From: Streptacidiphilus carbonis
GTDB taxonomy: Bacteria > Actinomycetota > Actinomycetes > Streptomycetales > Streptomycetaceae
Reading direction: 5' to 3'
Length of the DNA stretch: 43,810 bases
Assembly: GCF_000787775.1 (NCBI RefSeq)
Contig: NZ_BBPM01000026.1
Span: 58,502-102,311 of the forward strand
Both the position numbers and the translations under genes were made by a program. Numbering within the stretch: the stretch's first letter is position 1; every line of letters starts with the position of its first letter. Below the pieces are notes generated by a model. The model did not search any database, was not told the origin of the DNA, and saw nothing but the letters and a program-made list of their open reading frames with translations. Below are positions 7,560 through 14,960 of this stretch, piece by piece.

Positions 7560-9118
7560 GCCACTGATTGTGCGTGATCGGCCGCGCCGTTGGCGACGTC
7601 CGGGGCCGGGTCCGCCGCGGTGCCGGGCATCCGGGCCGCGACCAGGATCGCGGACAGCACCGCGCCGATGCCGGAGACCAGCAGCACGGTGGTCATCCCG
7701 TGCAGGAACGCGCTGTGGGCGGAGGCGGCCAGCGCGGTGGAGTGCAACTGGTCGGCGACGGCCTGGGCGGCGGAGACGGAGCCGCGGGCGGTGTGCGCCA
7801 GCGGTGCGGGGAGGCCGGAGGTGTCGAGCCTGCCGGCGTAGATCCCGGCCAGCAGCGCCCCGAGCAGGGCGACGCCGATGGCGCTGGCGGACTGGCGGAA
7901 GGTCTGCAGCAGCCCGGAGCCGACGCCGGCCCGGTCGGTCGGCAGGGCCGCCATGGCCGCGCCCATCGCGGGGACCATGGTCAGGCCCATGCCCAGGCCC
8001 AGCACGCTGAGCCAGATCGCGGCCCAGCCGTAGCCGTCCCCGGCCCGGGTCAGGCTGCCCAGGAACATCGACGCGGCGACCAGCAGCATCCCGGCGGTGA
8101 TCACCCAGCGGACGGAGATCCGGGCGACCAGCCGCTCGGAGGTCCGCGCCGCCACCATCAGGCCGAGCATCAGCGGCATCAGCCGCAGTCCGGTGCCCAG
8201 CGCGTCGTAGCCGAGCACGGACTGCAGGTACTGCGGCAGGACGAACAGCGCGCCCATCATCACGGCGGTGACCAGCACGGTGGCGATCGTGCTCCAGCGG
8301 AACATCCGGTCGGCGAGCAGGGTGAGGTCCAGCATCGGGTTCTCCTCCGAGCGTTCGCGCAGCACCAGCCCGCCGAGCAGCAGCGCCGAGGCTGCCAGCA
8401 CGGAGACGATCAGCGGCGATCCCCAGCCGTCGGTGGGGGCCTGGATGAAGCCGAAGGTGAGCGCGGCCAGGCCGGCCGTGCCGAGCAGGGCGCTGACCGG
8501 GTCCACCCGGGGGACGGCGGGGTTGCGGGACTCGGGGACCAGCAGCACCAGGGCGACGATGCCGACCGCGATCAGCGGGACGTTGATCAGGAAGATCGAG
8601 CCCCAACAGAAGTGGTTCAGCAGCAGCCCGCCGAGGATCGGTCCGAGCGGCAGGCCGAGGGCGGTGCCGGTGGTCATCACGGCGACGGCGCGGCTGCGCT
8701 CGTTCGGCGGGAACAGGGTCGGGATGATCGACATGGCCAGTGGCATGATCAGCGCCCCGCCCAGGCCCATCAGCGCGCGGACGGCGATCAGGGTGTTCGC
8801 GGAGTCGGCGAAGGTGCCGACCAGCGAGGCGGCCAGGAACAGGGTGAGGCCGCCGATCAGCAGCCTGCGCCGGCCGAAGCGGTCGCCCAGCAGTCCGGCG
8901 GGCAGCATCGCGGCGGCGAAGACCACCAGGTAGGCGTCGACGATCCACTGCAGCTCGCCGGTGCCGGCGTGCAGCTGCACCGCTATGTCGGGCAGCGCGA
9001 CATTGAGGACGGTGCCGTCGAAGCCGAGGACCAGGACGGCGAGGCAGAGGGCGGCCAGCGCCCACCAGCGGCGCGGGACGGCGGCGACGGGTGGCCGGGG
9101 AGGTTCGGGAGAGGACAT
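7556..9118 (-). CDS. MFS multidrug exporter, DHA2 (14-TM) family
   Basis: A 520-residue integral membrane protein with about 14 hydrophobic segments. It has the MFS loop motif GLLGDRFGRRRLLIGG between helices 2 and 3 and the antiporter-type segment ALGLPLGPILGGLL. This layout is typical of proton-driven drug:H+ antiporters of the EmrB/QacA type. I chose the ATG at 9118 (GGAG 6 nt upstream) over one at 9130 with no ribosome site. It forms a two-gene operon with the TetR gene. The substrate is unknown. Confidence 0.94.
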   Translation of the reverse strand: MSSPEPPRPPVAAVPRRWWALAALCLAVLVLGFDGTVLNVALPDIAVQLHAGTGELQWIVDAYLVVFAAAMLPAGLLGDRFGRRRLLIGGLTLFLAASLVGTFADSANTLIAVRALMGLGGALIMPLAMSIIPTLFPPNERSRAVAVMTTGTALGLPLGPILGGLLLNHFCWGSIFLINVPLIAVGIVALVLLVPESRNPAVPRVDPVSALLGTAGLAALTFGFIQAPTDGWGSPLIVSVLAASALLLGGLVLRERSEENPMLDLTLLADRMFRWSTIATVLVTAVMMGALFVLPQYLQSVLGYDALGTGLRLMPLMLGLMVAARTSERLVARISVRWVITAGMLLVAASMFLGSLTRAGDGYGWAAIWLSVLGLGMGLTMVPAMGAAMAALPTDRAGVGSGLLQTFRQSASAIGVALLGALLAGIYAGRLDTSGLPAPLAHTARGSVSAAQAVADQLHSTALAASAHSAFLHGMTTVLLVSGIGAVLSAILVAARMPGTAADPAPDVANGAADHAQSVA

Positions 9119-9143
9119 GGCAGGCTCCATCAGTTGAGTGCTT

Positions 9144-9157
9144 CTGTCTTATGACAG
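9144..9157. promoter_or_regulatory. Probable TetR operator (CTGTC-TTAT-GACAG) at the exporter promoter
   Basis: A perfect 5-bp-arm inverted repeat, 26 bp before the MFS start codon. On the minus strand, TTGACT (9184-9179) could serve as -35 and the 17-bp-spaced GTTACT (9161-9156), which runs into the palindrome, as a weak -10. The position suits autoregulation by the TetR protein of the same operon. Confidence 0.65.
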
Positions 9158-9220
9158 TAACTCTCAAAAGATGGGCACAGTCAATATGCGATTGTGGGCA
9201 GCGCCGGAGCGGCGTCGGTT

Positions 9221-9886
9221 TCAGGCCACGGCCGAGTACGCCACCAGGGAGACGCCGACGTACTGGACGATGAAGGCTGCCAGCGTGCAGAGGTGGAACA
9301 CCTCGTGGAAGCCGAACCAGCGCGGTGACGGGTTCGGCCGCTTCAGGCCGTAGATGACGCCGCCGGCGCTGTAGAGCAGTCCGCCGACCACCAGCAGCAC
9401 CACCACGGCGATGCCGCCGGTGCGCAGGAAGTCCGGCAGGAAGAACACCGCCGCCCAGCCCAGGGCGATGTAGCAGGGGGTGTAGAGCCAGCGGGGCGCG
9501 CCGACCCAGAACACCCGGAAGGCGATCCCGGCCAGGGCGCCGGCCCAGACCAGCCAGAGCAGCAACTGCCGACGGCCGCCGCTCAGCAGCAGGATGGTGA
9601 ACGGGGTGTAGCTGCCTGCGATGATCAGGAAGATGTTGCTGTGGTCGAGCCGGCGCAGCACCGCCTCGCCGCGCGGGCCCCAGTCGAAGCGGTGGTACAG
9701 CGCGCTGATGCCGAAGAGCATCCAGGCCGAGGCCGAGTAGACGGCGCAGGCGATCCGGGCCTGGGTCGAGCCCGCCAGGCAGATGAGGACGATCCCGGCG
9801 GCGACGGACAGGGGGAACATCCCGGCGTGCAGCCAGCCCCGCAGTCTGGGCTTGAGCGGGGTGATGGCGCTGATGGCGTCGGTCAT
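9221..9886 (-). CDS. PAQR / haemolysin III family membrane protein
   Basis: A 221-residue protein with seven predicted membrane helices and the conserved metal-site residues of the haemolysin-III/PAQR family: SALYHRFDW early and FGFHEVFHL near the C-terminus. Bacterial members are linked to membrane lipid homeostasis; eukaryotic relatives are adiponectin-type receptors with ceramidase-like activity. No ribosome site precedes the ATG at 9886, but TAGTCT lies 6 nt upstream, so the mRNA is probably leaderless. An 18-bp palindrome abuts that -10 box. Confidence 0.92.
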   Translation of the reverse strand: MTDAISAITPLKPRLRGWLHAGMFPLSVAAGIVLICLAGSTQARIACAVYSASAWMLFGISALYHRFDWGPRGEAVLRRLDHSNIFLIIAGSYTPFTILLLSGGRRQLLLWLVWAGALAGIAFRVFWVGAPRWLYTPCYIALGWAAVFFLPDFLRTGGIAVVVLLVVGGLLYSAGGVIYGLKRPNPSPRWFGFHEVFHLCTLAAFIVQYVGVSLVAYSAVA

Positions 9887-9892
9887 GGGGTC

Positions 9893-9898
9893 AGACTA
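9893..9898 (-). promoter_or_regulatory. -10 box (TAGTCT) of a leaderless promoter for the PAQR gene
   Basis: TAGTCT ends 6 nt before the ATG, which would put the transcription start at or next to the start codon. It touches the palindrome at 9898-9915. Confidence 0.6.
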
Positions 9899-9915
9899 CC
9901 TACGGAACCGTAGGT
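9898..9915. promoter_or_regulatory. 18-bp palindromic operator (ACCTACGG-AA-CCGTAGGT)
   Basis: Two perfect 8-bp arms around a 2-bp centre, filling the region just upstream of the PAQR -10 box. The shape is that of a TetR-type operator. No regulator gene is adjacent, so the factor is encoded elsewhere. Confidence 0.8.
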
Positions 9916-9983
9916 TACTTATCAGTAGATGGTGTGAATCCTCACTCACGCGGCTCCGAACATCCTGCTGGAGCGCCGTGGAT

Positions 9984-10007
9984 GCGACGGATTTCCTGAT
10001 TCGTCGC
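9984..10007. repeat. Inverted repeat upstream of pckG
   Basis: Arms of 9 bp (GCGACGGAT and ATTCGTCGC, 8 of 9 pairing) around a 6-nt loop, about 140 bp before the pckG start. It could be an operator or a leader hairpin; nothing distinguishes these. Confidence 0.4.
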
Positions 10008-10149
10008 CCGCTGGTGGGACAACTTTGTGTGCCGGGTCACATTGGGGGGACAGGGGCGGTATGTCGCATTAGGAATATCGGCGTTACGCTGCGAGAACCC
10101 TCAACCCCGTCACCGGATCAAGGACGATTCGGTGCGAAACGGAGCGATC

Positions 10150-11985
10150 GTGCCGTACGAGAACTCTGCCCTCGCCGCCTCCGCCCCCACGCAGCACAAA
10201 CCGCTGCTCGCCTGGGTCCAGGAGATCGCAGAGCTCACCCAGCCCGACCGAATCGAATGGTGCGACGGCTCTGAAGCCGAGTACCAGCGCCTGTGTGACC
10301 TCCTGGTCGACAAGGGGACATTCACCAGGCTCAACCCCGAGAAGCGCCCCAACTCCTACTACGCCGCCTCCGACCCGCGCGACGTCGCCCGGGTCGAGGA
10401 CCGCACCTTCATCTGCTCCGAGCGGGAGCAGGACGCCGGACCCACCAACAACTGGAAGGCCCCCGCCGAGATGCGGGAGACCTTCGGCGAGCTGTTCGCG
10501 GGTTCGATGCGCGGTCGGACGATGTACGTCGTGCCCTTCAGCATGGGCCCGGTCGGATCCCCTCTCGCCGCGTGCGGCGTCGAGATCACGGACTCCGCGT
10601 ACGTCGCCGTCTCGATGCGCACCATGACCCGGATGGGACAGGCCGTCCTCGACTTCCTCGGTGAGGACGGCGAGTTCGTCAAGGCCGTGCACACCCTGGG
10701 TGCCCCGCTCGCCGAGGGGCAGGCGGACGTCGCCTGGCCCTGCAACGAGACCAAGTACATCTCGCACTTCCCGGAGAGCCGCGAGATCTGGTCCTACGGC
10801 TCCGGCTACGGCGGCAACGCCCTGCTCGGCAAGAAGTGCTACGCCCTGCGGATCGCGTCGACCATGGCGCGCGACGAGGGCTGGCTGGCCGAGCACATGC
10901 TGGTGCTGAAGCTGACGCCGCCGACCGTGTCGCCCGACGTCAAGGCCGAGCCGGTCTACATCACCGCGGCCTTCCCCAGCGCCTGCGGCAAGACCAACCT
11001 GGCGATGCTCCAGCCCACCATCCCGGGCTGGAAGGTCGAGACCATCGGCGACGACATCGCCTGGATGCGCTTCGGCGCCGACGGCCGGCTCTACGCGATC
11101 AACCCCGAGTTCGGCTTCTTCGGCGTCGCGCCCGGCACCGGCGCGGACACCAACGCCAACGCGGTCGAGTCGATGTGGGGCAACACCGTCTTCACCAATG
11201 TCGCGCTGACCGACGACGGCGACGTGTGGTGGGAAGGGCTCACCGAGGAGCCCCCCGCGCACCTCACCGACTGGCGCGGCAACAGCTGGACGCCGGAGAG
11301 CGGGACCCCGGCCGCGCACCCCAACGCGCGGTTCACCGTCCCGGCCTCGCAGTGCCCGATCATCGCCCCCGAGTGGGAGGACCCGGCCGGGGTGCCGATC
11401 TCGGCGATCCTCTTCGGCGGACGCCGCGCCAGCGCGGTCCCGCTGGTCACCGAGTCCTTCGACTGGCAGCACGGCGTCTTCCTCGGCGCCAACGTCGCCA
11501 GCGAGAAGACCGCGGCGGCCGAGGGCACGGTCGGCGAGCTGCGCCGCGACCCCTTCGCCATGCTGCCGTTCTGCGGCTACAACATGGGCGACTACTTCGC
11601 CCACTGGGTGAAGCTGGGCCGGGAGGCGGACGCCGCCAAGCTGCCGAAGATCTACTACGTGAACTGGTTCCGCAAGAACGCCGACGGCAAGTTCGTCTGG
11701 CCGGGCTTCGGCGAGAACAGCCGCGTGCTCAAGTGGATCGTGGAGCGGCTGCAGGGCGGCGCGGACGGGGTGACCACCCCGATCGGGGTGCTGCCCACCC
11801 GCGACGCGCTGGACCTGGACGGGCTCGACATCGACGATGCCGACCTGGAGCTGCTGCTGAGTGTGGACCCGGAGATCTGGCGGCAGGAGGCCGCGCTGAT
11901 CCCCGAGCACCTGGAGCGCTTCGGCGAGCACGCGCCGAAGGAGCTGTGGGCGGAGTACGAGCGGCTGGTCGAGCGACTGGGCTAG
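10150..11985 (+). CDS. pckG: Phosphoenolpyruvate carboxykinase (GTP)
   Basis: A 611-residue cytoplasmic enzyme that converts oxaloacetate and GTP to phosphoenolpyruvate, the entry step of gluconeogenesis. Visible landmarks are [13 protein letters not shown] (P-loop, about 275-287, with the hyper-reactive Cys), GDDIAWM (kinase-2/metal site), FGGRR and NWFRK. I chose the GTG at 10150 (GGAG 5 nt upstream) because its N-terminal length before PTQHK matches the mycobacterial enzyme; a GTG at 10132 after AAGGA would add six residues. It ends 9 nt from the convergent small gene. Confidence 0.96.
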   Translation: MPYENSALAASAPTQHKPLLAWVQEIAELTQPDRIEWCDGSEAEYQRLCDLLVDKGTFTRLNPEKRPNSYYAASDPRDVARVEDRTFICSEREQDAGPTNNWKAPAEMRETFGELFAGSMRGRTMYVVPFSMGPVGSPLAACGVEITDSAYVAVSMRTMTRMGQAVLDFLGEDGEFVKAVHTLGAPLAEGQADVAWPCNETKYISHFPESREIWSYGSGYGGNALLGKKCYALRIASTMARDEGWLAEHMLVLKLTPPTVSPDVKAEPVYITAAFPSACGKTNLAMLQPTIPGWKVETIGDDIAWMRFGADGRLYAINPEFGFFGVAPGTGADTNANAVESMWGNTVFTNVALTDDGDVWWEGLTEEPPAHLTDWRGNSWTPESGTPAAHPNARFTVPASQCPIIAPEWEDPAGVPISAILFGGRRASAVPLVTESFDWQHGVFLGANVASEKTAAAEGTVGELRRDPFAMLPFCGYNMGDYFAHWVKLGREADAAKLPKIYYVNWFRKNADGKFVWPGFGENSRVLKWIVERLQGGADGVTTPIGVLPTRDALDLDGLDIDDADLELLLSVDPEIWRQEAALIPEHLERFGEHAPKELWAEYERLVERLG

Positions 11986-11994
11986 CGGCTGGGA

Positions 11995-12447
11995 TCAGCC
12001 GGCCGCCGGCAGGGCGGCCAGTGCCGCCGCATGGGTGTCCATGCGGCGGCACGCCAGCATCGCGGTGGCGGTGTCCTGCTGTGCGGCGGCGACCACCAGC
12101 AGCCGCCCGGCCAGCGCATGGGCCTGTTCATGCAGCTCACGCAGGCACTTGCCGCGGTCGGCGGCAGCCGACGGCACCACCGCCACGGCCCGGGCCGACA
12201 CGGCCGAGACCTCGTTGAGCCTGGCGCTGATCTGCTTGAGCGCGGCGTCCAGCTCGGCCTGGTCCGCGGGCTCCTCGGTGGTCCGCCGGACCGCCTCGGT
12301 GGCGGCGCGCAGCGCGGCGAGGTGGCCGACCAGCCTGGTGTCGCGCGGCGGGGCCGGAACGGTGCTGCTGTGCGCGCTGCTGTTGTGGACCTGGGTCCTG
12401 GTCGGCGCGCGCCGGTAGCCGGGAACGGTCTTGGGCTGCTCGTACAT
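11995..12447 (-). CDS. Uncharacterised small helical protein
   Basis: A 150-residue product with no family I recognise. A basic, disordered N-terminus (PGYRRAPTRTQ) is followed by Ala/Arg/Glu-rich helices that could form a bundle. There is no signal peptide and no membrane segment. The ATG at 12447 has GAGGG 6 nt upstream, favouring it over the ATG at 12465. Codon use matches neighbours. A TAGGAT -10 box and an adjacent 15-bp palindrome suggest a dedicated, regulated promoter. It is convergent with pckG. Confidence 0.7.
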   Translation of the reverse strand: MYEQPKTVPGYRRAPTRTQVHNSSAHSSTVPAPPRDTRLVGHLAALRAATEAVRRTTEEPADQAELDAALKQISARLNEVSAVSARAVAVVPSAAADRGKCLRELHEQAHALAGRLLVVAAAQQDTATAMLACRRMDTHAAALAALPAAG

Positions 12448-12489
12448 GGGGCGCCCTCGGGGCATGCGGTGAACGGGGTGCGGGACACC

Positions 12490-12495
12490 ATCCTA
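12490..12495 (-). promoter_or_regulatory. -10 box (TAGGAT) for the small unknown gene
   Basis: TAGGAT on the minus strand, 42 nt before the start codon, leaving room for a short leader with the GAGGG ribosome site. The operator at 12498 lies directly upstream. Confidence 0.5.
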
Positions 12496-12497
12496 AC

Positions 12498-12512
12498 TTG
12501 GACTCTGTCCAA
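12498..12512. promoter_or_regulatory. 15-bp palindromic operator (TTGGAC-TCT-GTCCAA)
   Basis: Perfect 6-bp arms around 3 bp, 2 bp upstream of the -10 box of the small unknown gene and so within the -35/-10 spacer. A bound protein there would block RNA polymerase. The regulator is not in this neighbourhood. Confidence 0.7.
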
Positions 12513-12574
12513 ACTGGGGGGCATTCCGCCACTCGTCGCGGCCGGTCGCCGCCCGCCGCCGCCGCGGCCCGCCG

Positions 12575-13789
12575 CTACGGCTGGCTGTAGCCGTCCAGGA
12601 AGGTGCCGATGCGGGTGACGGCCTCGGCGAGGTCCTCGACGCGGGGGAGGGTGACCAGGCGGAAGTGGTCCGGGTCGGGCCAGTTGAAGCCGGTGCCCTG
12701 GACCACGTAGATGTGCTCCCGCTTCAGCAGGTCCAGCACCATCTGGGCGTCGTCCTTGATCCGGTAGACCTTGGGGTCCAGCCGGGGGAAGGCGTAGAGC
12801 GCGCCCTTGGGCTTGACGCAGGTGACGCCGGGGATGTCGTTGAGCAGCTTCCAGGCCACATCCCGCTGCTCCAGCAGCCGCCCGCCCGGGAGGATCAGGT
12901 CCTTGATGGACTGCCGGCCGCCGAGCGCCGCGGCGATGGCGTGCTGGGCCGGCATATTGGCGCAGAGCCGCATGGTGGCGAGGACGTTGATGCCCTCGAC
13001 ATAGCTGCGGGCGTGCTCCTTGGGGCCGGAGACGGTCATCCAGCCGGAGCGGAAGCCGGCCACCCGGTAGGCCTTGGAGAGGCCGTTGAAGGTCAGGCAG
13101 AGCAGGTCGGGGGCGAACAGCGCGGTGGGGGTGTGCTTGACGCCGTCGTAGAGGATCTTGTCGTAGATCTCGTCGGAGTAGACGATGAGGTTGTGCTTGC
13201 GGGCGATCTCGGTGATGCCGCGCAGCAGCTCGTCGTCGTAGACGGCGCCGGTGGGGTTGTTCGGGTTGATGATCACGATGCCGCGGGTGCGGTCGGTGAT
13301 CTTGGCCTCGATGTCGTCGAGGTCCGGGTACCAGTCCGCCTGCTCGTCACAGCGGTAGTGCACGGCGGTGCCGCCGGCCAGGCTCACCGAGGCGGTCCAC
13401 AACGGGTAGTCCGGCGCGGGCACCAGCACCTCGTCGCCGTCGTCCAGCAGCGCCTGCATGGCCATCTGGATCAGCTCGGAGACGCCGTTGCCGATGTAGA
13501 CGTCCTCGACGGTCAGGTCCTCGAAGCCGAGGTCCTCGTAGTGCATCACCACGGCGCGGCGGGCCGCGAGCAGGCCCTTGGAGTCGCCGTAGCCGTGTGC
13601 CGTGGCGAGGTTGCGCAGGATGTCCTGCAGGATCTCCGGCGGTGCCTCGAAGCCGAAGGGTGCCGGGTTGCCGGTGTTCAGCTTGAGGATCCGGTGGCCC
13701 TGCTCCTCGAGGCGCATGGCCTCGTCGAGGATCGGTCCGCGGATGTCGTAGCAGACATTGGCGAGCTTGCTGGACTGGATCACCTGCAT
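12575..13789 (-). CDS. PLP-dependent class I aminotransferase (AlaA/AspC-like)
   Basis: A 404-residue fold-type I aminotransferase, close in length and sequence blocks to E. coli AlaA and the mycobacterial AspC. The PLP lysine is in NGLSKAYRVAGFRSGW; substrate and cofactor contacts are in NPNNPTGAVY and YSDEIYDKI. The probable reaction is transamination between alanine or aspartate and 2-oxoglutarate. The ATG at 13789 has no clear ribosome site, but TAGAGT lies 8 nt upstream, so the mRNA may be leaderless. That box starts with the stop codon of the membrane protein gene before it. Confidence 0.93.
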   Translation of the reverse strand: MQVIQSSKLANVCYDIRGPILDEAMRLEEQGHRILKLNTGNPAPFGFEAPPEILQDILRNLATAHGYGDSKGLLAARRAVVMHYEDLGFEDLTVEDVYIGNGVSELIQMAMQALLDDGDEVLVPAPDYPLWTASVSLAGGTAVHYRCDEQADWYPDLDDIEAKITDRTRGIVIINPNNPTGAVYDDELLRGITEIARKHNLIVYSDEIYDKILYDGVKHTPTALFAPDLLCLTFNGLSKAYRVAGFRSGWMTVSGPKEHARSYVEGINVLATMRLCANMPAQHAIAAALGGRQSIKDLILPGGRLLEQRDVAWKLLNDIPGVTCVKPKGALYAFPRLDPKVYRIKDDAQMVLDLLKREHIYVVQGTGFNWPDPDHFRLVTLPRVEDLAEAVTRIGTFLDGYSQP

Positions 13790-13797
13790 GGCTCGGT

Positions 13798-13803
13798 ACT
13801 CTA
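13798..13803 (-). promoter_or_regulatory. -10 box (TAGAGT) formed on the stop codon of the preceding gene
   Basis: The TAG at 13803-13801 is both the stop codon of the membrane protein gene and the first half of this hexamer, 8 nt from the aminotransferase ATG. It is a candidate leaderless promoter. Confidence 0.55.
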
Positions 13804-14793
13804 CGGGGCCTTGGTGCTGGACGCCCTGTGGTTTTCGTCATGTGGGACGGTGTCGTCGCGGCCGCCGGTGCGCTGACGGGGGAATTTCACCGGCAGCCTG
13901 ACCCCGGACGGGAGCTTCATCCTCGACGGCAGTCTCACCCCCGAGGGGAGCCTGACCTTCGACGGCAGCCCCACCTTCGCGGGGAGCTTCGCCTTCGCCG
14001 GGAGCTTCGCCCTGGCGGCGGCCCTGAACCCGGCGGTGGACCCGTAGCCGGCGGACAGCCGCTCGCCGGACGACCGGAGCAGACCCCGCACCCGGCTCCA
14101 CAGCTTCGCGGCGGCCTCCGCGCCGCCCCGCTCACGCCAGACGCGGGCGGCCTGCACGCCCAGGTCCTTGGCCGGCTCGACCAGGTAGACCAGGACCAGC
14201 CGTCCGCTCTCGGCCCACCACTCGCGGGCCCGCTCCGCCGCCGCGGCCGGGACCACCGCGAACACCGCGGCCAGGCCCGGGATCCAGCCCAGCGCCATGC
14301 ACCAGACCAGGCTGACCAGCGCGCCCAGGAACGGGTAGCCGAAGTAGGCCAGCGGGCCGCCGGCCACCTCCCGTGCCACCACCAGACCGCGGAAGAAGCC
14401 GGAGAGCAGCCCGCCCGCCATCAGCGCGCCCCAGCCGACGAAGAACCGGTGCAGCCGCCCGGAGCTCGGGTAGAGCCTCCGGTGCCGGCCGAGCAGCCGG
14501 ACCACCGTGCCGACCAGCAGCAGCGCCGCGAAGTCCTCGCAGCCCAGCGCGGTCCAACTCTCCTGGGCGAAACGGGTGAAGCGCAGCCCGGGCAGCAGCA
14601 CCGGCACGCCCAGGGCGCTGGGTATCAGCAGGTCGCCGTAGTTCTGGGTGAACCAGAACAGCAGCGAGTCCGTCCCGAAGGCCAGGACCAGAAGCAGCGT
14701 CACCAGGCCGCCCGCGTAGGCGACCTTCCGTCCCGTCAGCGCGCGCGACACGGCCGCCCGCAGAGGGGAGGGGCGCTGCTCGATCATGGCCAT
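13801..14793 (-). CDS. Multi-pass membrane protein with a basic KLP-repeat tail
   Basis: A 330-residue product of unknown function. About five hydrophobic segments occupy residues 25-190. An amphipathic helical stretch follows (EWWAESGRLVLVYLVEP, AARVWRERGG). Residues 262-303 are seven consecutive hexapeptides of the form x[K/R/G]LPx[K/G/R/S], then a charged tail. This tail is strongly basic and probably faces the cytoplasm, where it could bind nucleic acid, lipid head groups or a cell-wall polymer; that is inference. The ATG at 14793 has TAGAGT 7 nt upstream, suggesting a leaderless mRNA; an ATG two codons later is also possible. Confidence 0.8.
   Translation of the reverse strand: MAMIEQRPSPLRAAVSRALTGRKVAYAGGLVTLLLVLAFGTDSLLFWFTQNYGDLLIPSALGVPVLLPGLRFTRFAQESWTALGCEDFAALLLVGTVVRLLGRHRRLYPSSGRLHRFFVGWGALMAGGLLSGFFRGLVVAREVAGGPLAYFGYPFLGALVSLVWCMALGWIPGLAAVFAVVPAAAAERAREWWAESGRLVLVYLVEPAKDLGVQAARVWRERGGAEAAAKLWSRVRGLLRSSGERLSAGYGSTAGFRAAARAKLPAKAKLPAKVGLPSKVRLPSGVRLPSRMKLPSGVRLPVKFPRQRTGGRDDTVPHDENHRASSTKAP
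13885..14010 (-). repeat. Seven tandem 18-bp units encoding KLP-type hexapeptides
   Basis: Exactly 7 x 18 bp in frame, encoding AKLPAK, AKLPAK, VGLPSK, VRLPSG, VRLPSR, MKLPSG and VRLPVK. The Leu-Pro core is invariant while flanking codons have diverged, which suggests selection on the protein and not a recent slippage event. Confidence 0.85.
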
Positions 14794-14800
14794 GCGCCGG

Positions 14801-14806
14801 ACTCTA
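14801..14806 (-). promoter_or_regulatory. -10 box (TAGAGT) of a leaderless promoter for the membrane protein gene
   Basis: The hexamer ends 7 nt before the ATG at 14793, and no purine-rich ribosome site is present. Confidence 0.5.
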
Positions 14807-14923
14807 GTGCCGCGGTCTCCTTCTGGACAGCCGTTCCCGGACAATCTCAACCTGCGAATATGCCGGGACATCTTGGTACCGGATCAGGACATTGAGAGGG
14901 TGGGAGGTATGGTTCCGGCGATC

Positions 14924-14929
14924 TAGGAT
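14924..14929 (+). promoter_or_regulatory. Candidate -10 box (TAGGAT) for the GH5 gene
   Basis: TAGGAT would start transcription near 14936. This fits the GTG starts at 14961 or 14970 and argues against the TTG at 14892. Confidence 0.4.
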
Positions 14930-14960
14930 CACCGGATCGGTACTTCGGGGCGGGCGGGGT

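Noticed and set aside
14909-14926. A five-codon mini-ORF (ATG GTT CCG GCG ATC TAG) before the GH5 gene with purine-rich GAGGG 8 nt upstream
   Set aside because: The probable -10 box TAGGAT overlaps its end, so it would not be on the mRNA. It carries no regulatory codon run.
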